Below, in pieces: positions 11,109-21,975 of a stretch of 64,000 nucleotides of DNA (positions are counted from its first letter, which is position 1; each line of letters starts with the position of its first letter). This stretch comes from Rhyzopertha dominica (taxonomy: Eukaryota; Arthropoda; Insecta; Coleoptera; Bostrichidae): positions 15,252,001 to 15,316,000 of the forward strand of contig QCXZ01000137.1 of assembly GCA_025024175.1 (NCBI GenBank), in the 5' to 3' direction. Under the pieces are notes generated by a model, which saw only the letters and a program-made list of their open reading frames with translations, was not told the origin of the DNA and ran no database searches. Made by a program: the position numbers and the translations under genes.

Positions 11109-13831
11109 AGGAAAATGAAACTTGTAAAACAGTATTTAACTTAAAAAATTGAGCACCTAACCTTATCCATGTTGTAACTTTCAGAGCTTACTGAAAGTTT
11201 ATATTACATATTCCTATGTTACTTCCTTCTATTGCATGATCATTATAATTGTTTCACTCTGAATAAGATGATTAAAAATAGCAGAAAATGTAAAAAACTT
11301 ATACTTATCAGTTGCCGCCATCTACCGCTGACATTTGAAACTTCTATCATCCTCTTTCTGAAAGAGGGCGATTTTTGTAGCATGACAGATGGCAAAGATC
11401 GTTATCCTTTTAAGTGGAGTTATCCGTAGTACATATATTAATAAGGTTGGTTGCCCAGGCAACAGATTCTTAACCACGGATCGCCAGTGATTCTATCCTT
11501 GCAGATATTACTTGTTTCTTTGCAGGGTTGCTGTTCTCTGAAACTTTCGTCCCAAATAAGTGTGGCACAAAATTACCATTTTAGCAGTTTACCTTAAAAG
11601 TAAATTACTCACTTAACGTAATCATATGAATCTACAAAAGTGCACAAACACTGAAAGACCAGGCATTTTCACCCAAAACGCCTTTCCAACAACTAATCAT
11701 CCCTGGTTTGGCAAAATCAATTTTAACCGTCTCTCCACTTACAGAATATTTGACTTGGCACCCTCCTGTTTTCGTAACGGTGTTCGCGATATGAAATATC
11801 CCACCCGCAATTAATTTTCTAGGTTGATCGCTCCCNCTGTCCGCCTCCCATTGAACCGCCCGTGCAGCATTTTTCGAACAATGCACACATTTGTGCTGGA
11901 AAAACCAGGGGTTGCAATAATAGAGTCGATTCTGAGAAATTCAGCACGTTCGAAAGCTAGTAGTCACGGTTTAATTATTACAGAACACAAAGCAACCACT
12001 TTGTTTTAGTTTTGCTGGGCGACACGACGACGGCGGGAATTTTAATATTGACTTTGCAGTGGAAACGAAAATGAATCAAACGGGCCAAAAATTAAATCAG
12101 TATGGAGGGCGAAACGTGTCCTATATAACTCACCGATAAAAAAGAAAGAAAAACAAAATACCTAACAATTCTCAATCTCAAGTAAAACTGTTCTGAAAAA
12201 ATTCAATGATTAATGAAAGAAAAAAACCGCTGCAAATTGAATCAATACTTCCACATCCAATTGTCAAAATGACTTTTACGTTTTTATTTCTTATATTATA
12301 CTCGTACGATTAGTAATCAGGTTTTGAGCATTTTTTCTCTCTACACATTTTTTTCTAAGACAAACAGTCCTCGTGATTTGATTTTCTATATAATACCAAA
12401 ATTTAAAAAAAGTCGTACGAGCAGGGTCCAAAATAGGTTTTTTGGAAATATTTCGAAAATGTCAAAATATTGAATAAATTTTATAAGGCACTTTTTGTGC
12501 GAAATTTTATTTTCTATCTGATGGTATTTCGATTTTTTTTGAATATATTAAATATATTCGGAGATATTTAGGAAAAACCGCTTTCTTTAAGTGACGCTCT
12601 TTTGCTAATATCTTCTAAACAATTTGCTGCACCGAAAATTTATGGGGGTGAAAAAACTCGCACTTATACTACTAAAAAAAGGTTAGTTACCCCCCAATTT
12701 CGTTCCCTTCCCGATACCCTACTTACCCCAAAAACAATAGGTCGCTTTGGGTAGTTAAGATCTATACGTTTGCCAAATTTCAAGTTTATATATTAAGTCT
12801 TTCGAAAGTTATTTGTCGGAGAAACAAATTTTATAAACCAAATTTCGGTAAAGATGAATTATTTCACTAAAGATCTCACAAAACTCGATGTGTCTATCAA
12901 AATCATCTTCGTTTAATTGCTGGATTAACTCAGTTTTGTAAGAAAAAAGCGGATTCTTTTGTTATGTCACAAGCTTCGAGAGAGACTCCTAAGATTTTAT
13001 GCTATGCACGCTGAAATTGAAATGGAAAGTGGTCTACAATATGGAGGAGTACCTATTTCCATAATGATAAAAGTACGTTACTAATGTTATTCGACCAATG
13101 TCTCTTTTTTATAGTAACAGTAAAAATACTAAACAATTATAAGTATATAACAATTGATGATGATATTACTAGTGATAAAAATGACAATAACTGATGTAAT
13201 GCTTTAAAAAAATTCGTCGCAAAAGCAATCACACTGTGAACACGATAAACTATTATTCATGCAATAATTATGTATCGGATTATTTGAAATCCCTATAGCA
13301 AAGTATATTATTGTGATAAGTGATCACAAAAACATTATGAGTGGTAACCGATTTTACCCTAAAACAAAAGTTTTAGGTTCATTTTCGTAATAAGCGAACT
13401 CAAAAATCCCCTTGCATATGAGATTACAAATATCAATTTCATTCTGAAGAAGTTCGCCATTTTGAGCTCTTATTTTTTAGTTAAATTTCGTAATCAGTAA
13501 CATCAAAAAACCCCTAATAAAATTTGGGATAAAAATATCTACTTTTGTGGGTTTTGACCAACTATTTCGAATTCTTGTCCACTGTGCAACGTCCTAAACT
13601 CGAATTTATTAATTGACACCTAAAAATGCACTTAATCGAGTAACTCCTTCGTGGTATTCCGATACAATATCGAATAACAGAAAAAACGATGAAATTGGGT
13701 ATTACCACTTTTTTTTTAAATTACGTAAAAAGAATCTTGAAGTGCATATATATCGTACGCCATGTTAAAAACAACAAAAAAAATATTTGTAGGTAGAGAA
13801 TTTCAGATCTGAAATTCGAATCTTAGGAGTC
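11109..13831. other. Non-coding stretch, very AT-rich
   Basis: No gene is supported. The 12.1-13.7 kb part is low-complexity, with many AAATTTCGAAAA-like words and long A/T runs. Short frames at 11.2-12.0 kb occur on both strands and look like chance. Confidence 0.45.
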
Positions 13832-14852
13832 ACCGCCAAAACGCTTCTATCCAAGGTTATTCAACTCGTGACGTCAAGTGTCATGTAAACATTACCTAGG
13901 AGCGTGCTGTTTAATGATCTAGTATCATTCTTGTATTGGAAAAGCTTTTGTGTGGTGTTTATTGAAAGGACGGTATAAGAGGTCGCACCAAAAAGTAATT
14001 TGTGTAGCTTTACAAGCATCTATTATGTATGGAAAACAAAACAAGTGTTGTTTTGTACATGGTTATAAAAGTACTTCAGTCAGTACAGCTAACAAAATTT
14101 TTGTAACCGTTCCTCGAGATTATCAACGTACGAAAAAGTTGTTTAAGGTGCCCCTAGACGTGATATGCCGATATCGCAAAGTTTGTTTTTTTCTTGTGAA
14201 GATCATCTTAATTCTTACTGTAAGTTTTATTATTCCTTTTGGGATTATAAGTGTTTACCATTCAGTTTCCATTTTGTTATAGCTTGAAGAGGATATGAAA
14301 AATTATATACGTTTTATGTTGATAGAGGGAAATGTTATAATAAAGAACGACGTTGTTCCCCATATATTCGACTGTTAGCCGGACCGGAAACGAGCCGCAG
14401 GAGCCCTGAAAATAAATGGCAATTTATATTTATTCTGACCTCTAAAATAAATGTCAAGTTTAGGGTACGTTTTTGATTCTTACATTTTTATCTTTACAAA
14501 TAGTATGTTTCCAACAACCCACTGTGATCAAATTATCAATGCTACGTTAATTTGATAAAAAGTTCACTTATGCTGTTGCTTTTGCTTTTACGTTCCTCAT
14601 TTCCGCCGCGTTGAACCGCTCGCCGCTGTACACAAATTCCATAACAATGAAAATGCCTTCAGAAGTCATAACTCATAAGTGTTTCACTTTTTCTTGGCGT
14701 ATTTTAATTCGCTTGTCACAAAATGAACGCAAACAACAAACTGATAAATTGACGGGCTGAGGCTGACGCGTGACGCGCTGACCCTAGATGTAAACAAGCG
14801 GCCATTTGCAAGACACCTGACGTCACGGCCAATATGTTCGCGTTTTGGCGGT
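13832..14852. mobile_element. 1-kb TIR element carrying a small THAP gene
   Basis: Terminal inverted repeats ACCGCCAAAACGC at 13832-13844 and 14840-14852 are exact. A second inverted pair, CGTGACGTCARGTGTC, lies inside at about 13868 and 14812-14826. Between them is a decayed two-part THAP-domain gene. THAP domains are the DNA-binding part of P-superfamily transposases, so this looks like a P-related element without the catalytic part. No target duplication was recognised and the ends do not match the P element at 37.7 kb, so it is a different family. Confidence 0.6.
14025..14378 (+). pseudogene. THAP-domain-only protein, frameshifted
   Basis: The first part starts at ATG 14025: MYGKQNKCCFVHGYKST continues through NKIFVTVPRDYQRTKKLF. 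After a run of seven T (about 14185-14191) the reading moves to another frame giving SCEDHLN. This supplies the paired Cys, then C-x-x-H pattern of a C2CH THAP zinc finger. A GTAAGT donor follows at 14219. After a TATAG acceptor, 14283-14378 reads LEEDMKNYIRFMLIEGNVII, then VVPHIFDC and stop, which is the usual continuation after the finger in insect THAP proteins. The exon phases do not join cleanly as they stand. No RNase-H-like region follows. Probable role when intact: sequence-specific DNA binding, possibly as a transposition repressor; that is an inference. Confidence 0.6.
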
Positions 14853-16135
14853 CCCTTTAAATATTCACATTTTTAATATTAAAAATACACGTTACGATCA
14901 ACTTTTTCGAATCTATAAGATGTCACAGCTGTTTTGTGGATTAGATGCAACCTATTAATATGTAATTTAATAAAATATAAATACATGGCAAATACCCAAT
15001 TGAAGACGAACTTTGTATTAAACACTTCCTTTTACCGTCAATGCCACAGGCAGCATATTCCCCTGAATGTGGTGCTTTTGGATGAAATAAATGAATGGAA
15101 AGTTACAATCCAAGGAATATCTGGGACACGCCAACTCTGTGTAAACCCTCACTAACTTAGCCGAGTATACGCAGCTCGTTGGCTCGAGGAACTGCCACCC
15201 TTATCGGGCCATCGCAGCCCCCTACACACTTAAAAGTTGCTTTATCTACGAATTAAATCCTAACAGCGTTTACACTTCGTTGAAATCGGATTTCCGGTCT
15301 TTTTTTAGGGTTAATTAAGTGCCACGCAGAACTGCGGTAATTAGTCCGAAGTTTTAATTAACGCAGGACGGTCGCACAGATCGTTCCCGAGCTTAACTGC
15401 ACTTCGATGCCAGATATGCACGGAGTCGCGAAAGGTCACGGTTCAATCCGCTCGAAACGAAACTTTTTATGCCGTATGCATGACGCATACGGTTTATTCA
15501 GCGTTCGAGTTGGATGGAAATACGGCTAGATGTTTACTGTGCAAACTAAGGATTTTTGGATTAGGTACACTGCTGCACAATAGGGATGAATATTTACTTC
15601 TCATCTCGAAAGGGTATGCATAATGTTTGCTGCAAAAGTATGTCTTGTTGTCCGGGAACATCTTATTCTATCCACGAAAGGGTAGAACGCTACCCTTGAT
15701 AAAACAGTTTAAGAAGTGTCACATAGGCTGTGCTTTGGATCTCTATTGCTACAATCGGTCGTAGTCTTCCAACAAGAATGTGTTTTCCTCGCTACCTTGA
15801 ATTGCAAGATGCTACACTACTACACAACGCGCGAAGTAGTGCTTCGGTCTCGGTGCTACGAGACCGAGANTTGCGNGGTCTCAGAAATGCACAGCTTCTT
15901 TGGTATCGGTCTCGGTATCGGTCTACTTAGTCTCCCGTTTCTGATAAGTGATGGTAGTTCTAATATTTTTGGAATCCCGATATGTTTTTTTTTACAAGAA
16001 TGACATCATAGGCGGTATTAGAAATATGTAGGTAACGGGTGATCAAGGTTGGTATTTCGGTATTTGAAAATAACAGTGCAGCACACATAATATATTTGTA
16101 AGTCGTACTAAAATTATATGCGATAAATACAGGCC
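14853..16135. other. Non-coding stretch with two unusual blocks
   Basis: 15150-15540 is complex and less AT-rich, a candidate for constrained intronic DNA. From 15840 to 15935 the words GGTCTCG and GGTATCGG repeat, with a hairpin TCGGTCTCG...CGAGACCGA at about 15845-15869; two N bases are present. No gene is supported. Confidence 0.35.
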
Positions 16136-16400
16136 TTCTATAAATGATTCACGCAACGCGGGTGTCGTTGATTTCTGAATTCTTTGTGCCGCCTTTCTGT
16201 AAGTGTTGTCAAGCTACAATATGCACGGCGATAGTAGTTGCAGATCAGTGTCACCCCACAGCTCCGAAATATGACCTTTCTGCAACTTTAAAGTTAGTAT
16301 ACTTCGGAGCAGTTGTTATGTTCACCTTCCGGAGAGGCGGCAAACTGATTTAATCGATCATTTCCATGAGCGCCCTGGATGCATGAAGCATTTATATAAA
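16136..16400 (+). mobile_element. MITE copy A (TTCTATAAATG ends)
   Basis: The left end TTCTATAAATGATTCACGCA and the right end, reversed TTTATATAAATGCTTCATGCA, form imperfect terminal repeats. A second copy in opposite orientation lies at 24670-25327 and shares both ends plus inner words such as CTTTGTGCCG and CTGATTTAATCGAT. Copy A lacks about 390 bp of middle sequence found in copy B. No coding capacity. Confidence 0.65.
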
Positions 16401-17700
16401 CCATGTATATTTGCGTTGGCATAAACATGTCAAAACGATTATTTTCAAATTCTTATAATTTTTTTACATACATTGATTAAATAAGTATATACTTTTGTAC
16501 ATATTAAGTAATTTGTGAGATTTTTTGTAAATAATGATTTGCTACCCGCTCCATCACACTTGGTCATAATTGACAATTGGTCACAAGACCAATATTCAGA
16601 ACAACAATCATTTAAAAAGTACTTAAAATTAAAGAATATGTTGTAAAGGGTTGGATACACTAGTCTTTAGTCACCAGTAGCTTTTCAGATGGTATCCTTG
16701 GCAGAAATTGAATCCGAAATACCTCGGTTTGCTATTGTATGCCGTAAACGTACTTCATCTTATCGGAAATAGCTACACTACCCCAGAGAAATAGCGTGTC
16801 GCCGACATTTTGTGTTACCCGACTGCTCAATATAGGACGTTTCGAGGTGACACATTCCCAGTGACGTTACCGACCCGGGGTTTATTGCAACTTTATCAAA
16901 ATGCTATAATAGGGCAAAATATTCGGTATATTTTCAGGAAAATATGAAACAGCGTTTAATATTACACATTTTCAATGCGGTTTCATAATAATCGTATGCA
17001 GTAAAGGGCATAATTAATAAATTATTTCATTTTAGCCTTTTGATTCATAATCTCTGTAAATAATAATTTATAGTGAAATTAAACTTCAAATGCATGGCTT
17101 TTGAATGCCACGAATATATTCCCTTTGTCAGTTTTAGCCACGTCACTGGCTGTTCCAACATGTGCTTTACTACGTTTCGGACGATGCTGGATTTGCCTTG
17201 ACACAGAGAACCTCCTCAGAATGAAAAATAGCCTTCAAGCAAGCCAATATCTCAGAACTGAAGGATGCCTGTGGTTAGATACTAGATTGATTATAGTTGG
17301 CTTATAAGCACATAGCGACTTAGGGGTTTCATAAAAGCGTTTTCCCATTTTACAGTGTATTAAGACCTTACTCCCCTTCTGCTGCTATAATTTGTAAAGT
17401 ACACAACAAAAAAAGTAAATACTACTCAGCGGTTGGTTAAATTAAATTAATAAAAAAAGAACCAATGAATTTAGTTTGCATCCTCGTTCTGTTAAGGTTC
17501 GTTTTGATCGGAGGATCGACGCAACGTTATTGTTTGCATTCGCTTTAAAGCATTGAAGCTAAAATTCTTTTTTGAATTTGGTTTATACCACACAAATCGG
17601 CAAATGAATTTATACAGACAAGATATCGTTATGGAGAATCAAACAAAAAAATTAAGTGCGTGATTTATTTTCAAAGATCATAATTTTTCAGTAATGTTTG
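16401..17700. other. Non-coding stretch, no gene seen
   Basis: AT-rich; the 60-70 codon frames match nothing known and none shows splice or domain signals. Confidence 0.45.
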
Positions 17701-18060
17701 TGTAGTTTTAATATTGTTGTTTTGCCCAAACGTGGTTCACGAGGACTTTTCTGACATTGATATTTTTTCTAATTTGGTTGAAACGACTAGGGACAGTGAA
17801 GTCTTTTGGTGGCGAATAATTGCTTTGTTACACGTAAAATTAATCTTTGTCTTCTCAGTGATATTATTGCAATGGTTAACATCATTAGAGCGGAGATTTG
17901 CATCAATCCTTGCACATTTTATGTGTTTTCGGGGTCAAAGTGTAAGTCGTTTTTCAATCTTTTTAGTTCTGTAAATGATTTAAACAAAAATCACATAATT
18001 GTTTCGCGTGATTTTAACCTTCCCTTATTTTACCACAGTACCTACTGTCCGGAATAAGAG
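17701..18060 (+). pseudogene. Non-LTR retrotransposon endonuclease remnant
   Basis: A CFAQTWF block (family pattern x-x-x-E-T-W-L) is followed by a frame giving NNCFVTRKINLCL and then FFNLFSSVNDLNKNHIIVSR and DFNLPLFYHS. This matches the apurinic-type endonuclease of jockey/CR1-group elements, whose core motif is G-D-F-N-L-P. Here the Gly is Arg (S-R-D-F-N), and at least one frame change separates the blocks. It nicked target DNA for retrotransposition when intact; now dead. Confidence 0.6.
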
Positions 18061-18379
18061 ACTAATTTTATACGCGAAACTGTAAACATTCAGGTGCCTG
18101 GCTTTTTAATAGTCATTTAGAAACCCTTTTTGCGACACAAGGTGCTATCAGGTTAAGACAGGTCACTGCACTAGTTTGTTGTTCAGTTATAGCCGATAAA
18201 CGGTCAAGTGCGAGCCTTCGTGATGCTTTGAGGGCGGACTAAATTTTGAAAATCTTTTGTGATGAAGATGTGTTTTTTGTGTTTGCCCATACTGATATAT
18301 TCCAACGTACATGCGCTTGAACTTGGCTTTCTTACTTCAGTAAGTTTTTTTTTACCTGAATGGTTGTGTTTGTTTTAGG

Positions 18380-18975
18380 AGTTAGTGACGTCGAATGGGG
18401 TCCGGATTTTGGGGGTTATTTTTTTAAGAAAATGCTGCAGTTTAAGACATCACTTTCAAAATCATGTTGTATGGCTACAGGTTAATTTAAATGCGAGCCA
18501 AACTGACAAAAACCGCGACAATTCTTTAATAAGGAAATTTTTCTTCTCGTTTCTAGATTAGAAAACATGATTTCTAGCTGGTTCAGAAGCTTTCTAATTT
18601 AAATTCAATTTCATATCCACTTTTAAAATCTAGGAAGAGCAAAACAAGATTATTTTATTGTAGATCAACTGAAATTCTTCCACTTATGTTTTCTAGGAAA
18701 AGGCTTCTTTCGCATGCAAAGTTTCTTTTAAAAACGTAAGTACCAACTTTGTTAATCCTAAATTCATACCGTTCGTAATAGAATACTATCATATTTTTTC
18801 AGGTTTTTTGTTTAATCGAGATTTGTCTAAATAGCAGTTATACAAATTCTGCTTTTATTAATTTTGATTGGCAAACCATCTGCAGAAATATAACAGACAC
18901 AAAAGCGTCACTTGTTATTCTTCAATTTCTTTAATATATAAATATTGAGTCCATCGGATATTGTTTCAACCCAGA
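18380..18975 (+). pseudogene. Scattered non-LTR ORF2 remnants
   Basis: Weak blocks in different frames follow the endonuclease: VRILGVIFLRKCCSLRHHF (like the R-x-L-G-V-x-F strand after the RT core) at about 18396-18452, and NFDWQTICRNITDTKASL (like the linker between endonuclease and RT) at about 18860-18910. Their order is not that of an intact element, so rearrangement or chance cannot be excluded. Confidence 0.3.
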
Positions 18976-19849
18976 ACGTCAGCAAACACGTTATTTTTTT
19001 TTATCTTTTAAACTCTTTAGTCATGTACAAAGAAACATACCACATATAGAACTCGTTTACTTTGGTGGCACTCGAAGCTTAAAGTATACCGAATTGNAAT
19101 TGTTTGTGTGTATACCTAGGTTATTAGAAAGAAATTATGTCTGGTGACCTGCGTGATTATTCAAAAGATCTCCTACCTCATCCGCTGCATCCAGCTTTTC
19201 ACAACAGAACTTGGAAAATGTGAGGAGCACAATATTATCTAATTTAAATGTTTCTATTTAGGAGATCGCCTTCTAGAGGACAGCAACTGAAATAGCCAAT
19301 TTTGCAGCCCGTTACTCCTGCACGAATTCGAAATATCATGATAGATCACCAACGACTCTTAAGTGTAGCATTTTGTTCATTCAATGTGGATTTTACTTTG
19401 TCCGATAACGCTAATTGATTTACCTAACCATTTAATACAAACATTATGGTTAGCCCATTCGCCTTCAGTAGTAGANCAATAATTTGCTCGCAAGTCTTGT
19501 GGATCGTCTCATTCCGCTTTGAAAGTTTTTACTACAGTGGATGGGAATGTTAGGGCATAGTTGAAGATCCAACGGTACGTTATGCTTGACGTCTTCATTG
19601 AGTTCATTCTGTCGATGAATATCAGATCTGTTGATTTCAAAAATGCAATTTTGTCAAACGAATGATGAGCTAGGGACCTGTGATTTCTTGTTTGATACGT
19701 TTTTTTTACCTTTAGCACAGTTGATAGTCAAATACGTGGGCATATCGACATGTATCTGACCTACTATATAAAACTCACAAAATTTAATTTATCCAGCCTA
19801 ATCTTTTTTAAGATTTGTATGTTTGGTAGAACGTTTATGAGGTAGGTTG
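18976..19849. other. Non-coding stretch, no gene seen
   Basis: AT-rich with two N bases. A 69-codon minus-strand frame at 19509-19718 follows the mariner remnant but is not recognisably part of it. Confidence 0.4.
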
Positions 19850-20420
19850 AAAAAATTCGTTATCTTGGTCTGCAAACCACTCCTTTTTGCAAAGCAGTCG
19901 GCTACTTGTGGGCAGGGGCGTTATCGTGGAAGTAGAGCACTCCTTTGGTAAGTTTCTTGTGTCGTTTTGCCATAATTCTTTCGAATAATATAGTTAGCAA
20001 TTATGTTCCCGTAACAATTCTACCTTGTTCCCTGAAATCTGGCAAAGTTATCCCATCCTTTTCACATACCTTGTTTCCTGAAATCTGGCAAAATTATCCC
20101 ATCCTTTTCACAGAAACTGAAGTAAAAATCTTGCCAGCCGACTTTTGCAAATGGAACTTTTTCGGTCGTGGAGACTCGAAATGCTTCCATTCTTTAGATT
20201 TTTTTGTGGTCTCTCGGTCACAGTGATGGATCCATCTTTTGTCCAGAGTGACAATGTTGCACATAACTTTCGATATTTGAAGTTGAAGCATGTCGAAATT
20301 AATTTGGCTGAAACCTCTCCTATTCCCAAGTCGTGGTGAACAATAAGAAATACACGTTTGTAGAAAATGAGCAATGTTTCTGCTATTTGTGTGATACCTA
20401 TTTGTCGATTTTCTCTTCAA
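19850..20420 (-). pseudogene. Mariner transposase remnant
   Basis: On the minus strand: FLIVHHDLGIGEVSAKLIST, then NIVTLDKRWIHHCDRETTKK, KEWKHFESPRPKKFHLQKSA, then ERIMAKRHKKLTKGVLYFHD followed by NAPAHK. These are the ordered core motifs of mariner transposases: the H-x-L-G-M-x-K-V block, T-G-D-E-x-W-I (here T-L-D-K-R-W-I, so the Asp remains but the Glu is Lys), S-P-x-P-K-K, and L-x-H-D-N-A-P-A-H with the second catalytic Asp. Several frame changes, and a 46-bp tandem duplication at 20021-20111, break the gene. The N-terminal helix-turn-helix part and the third acidic residue were not found, nor were terminal repeats. Confidence 0.7.
20021..20111. repeat. 46-bp tandem duplication inside mariner remnant
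   Basis: TACCTTGTTCCCTGAAATCT at 20021 recurs as TACCTTGTTTCCTGAAATCT at 20067, and the following AAATTATCCCATCCTTTTCA-like part is also doubled. It disrupts the transposase frame. Confidence 0.8.
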
Positions 20421-21702
20421 AAATTCACAGTTAAGTCATAATTGAAATGAAAGCCCGACGTATAACAAGAGATATTATCGTAGTCAGACACAACAAATAC
20501 TACCGTTCCCATCCAAACTAGAATTACAAACTAGGTTCCAAATAATAGTTGCGACTGATCGTACTATACTTTCTAAACTGCGCATGGAGGTTTTAATTTT
20601 GAAAGCTTCATACAGTTAGCAACAGAATATAATTAATAGCACGAGCACGTATGTCTGTCCATGTGCCTCAGGCATTTTAACTTCGAATGTTAATCGCTTC
20701 GTATTGAAACTAACGTATGTGCATAGTTTAAAAGCGTTTTTTATATTAAGTCGAAAATTAGTTTAGGAATTTCTTTATTATATATCTATTTACGACGAAA
20801 GTCAGTGGTTCTATCCTTAACTTTGATTTAAACACTTGGAACTGTTTGTAATTACATCCAGTGCCAAGTGTGTAATGATATCCTAATACAAAGAACAATC
20901 TAAATATTAGCGAATCTTTTTACTATTATGTAATTATAAAATGTGCATTGGTCAAAGGTAAAGGACGATGACATCTGTATGAATAAGTCAATGAAACTTA
21001 ACATTAAATTAAGTAGTTATTTTCAGAAATTGGTTGTTTTCCACTAATCGCAGTAATCCTTAAGCTTAATATTCTCATGGACTACACAAATAACATGCCG
21101 TTAATATAAAAACATTTTGTTTTACCGTAATAAACCATCGACAAAAATGTAAAAATTCAAATGATTTTGCCGGATCGCAATACTTACGCTTGATAAATGG
21201 CTGAAGTTCTTGTGACGTCACAGCTCGTATCACGTGACCCACCCGTCAGGCATAACAGCATAATAACGCGTTGATTGTTATAGTTGCGCCTTCTGTTTGT
21301 GTTTTGCACGAGCAGCTTATAATAACTCTTGTTCTCCTGGGCGATTCATAGTAGGCGGACTATCGGTGTACTGTTAAAGTCGAAGGTAAAATAGCAACTT
21401 TGAGTAGCACAAATGATATACTGCAAAGAAACATGAACCATTACAATATCGACTTGAATATCAACAATTGAGGGCTACGCACTAATCATAGATTTTGTAA
21501 AACAATAGATGACGGTATCCATTGGCGTATCACTCAGATATCGCACATTGCACATTTTGCACATTTCACATTCGGCCTGAAAATATTTATTAAAATAGAA
21601 AAAACCTGGAAGCAAATACAACTTTCCATACCTTTTACGATATAATACAAATCCAGCTATTCTAACAAAAGTTAATAAACTATCAGACAAGTGTCACAGA
21701 AA
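20421..21702. other. Non-coding stretch, no gene seen
   Basis: AT-rich. An exact TGACGTCA palindrome lies at 21213-21220, followed by ATCACGTGAC; a related pair of words (TGATGTCAGAGATCACGTGG) is at about 22590. No frame is supported. Confidence 0.4.
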
Positions 21703-21975
21703 TTTCTTTCAATCTCAAAGGTTCTGGATGCAACAGAAACTCAACCACTCTCTTTCTCAAATAATAAAGCAATAAGAAGTTTCTTTAAACTTCTAAGGTC
21801 AATAGTCCAACACACTGCATCTCGAAAAAGAACGCACTGCTTCTAGATCAATGCGTAAATAGCAAGAGAAGATTCTTTAATCTTCTAAGGCATGAAGCCC
21901 ACTACACTACTCATCAACAACAATAAGTTTCTTTCAACTTCCAAGGCATAAAGCCCACTACACTAATCATTACAA
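21703..21975. repeat. Degenerate tandem repeat, TTCTTTNAACTTCTAAGG units
   Basis: Four units start at about 21703, 21781, 21873 and 21929, each beginning TTCTTT(A/C)A and leading into TCT(A/C)AAGG-like words; the last two also share AGCCCACTACACTA. Spacing is irregular (about 55-90 bp). Function unknown. Confidence 0.5.

Noticed and set aside
13832..14852. THAP mini-element as a deletion derivative of the 37.7 kb P element
   Set aside because: Terminal repeats and THAP sequences differ, so they are different families.
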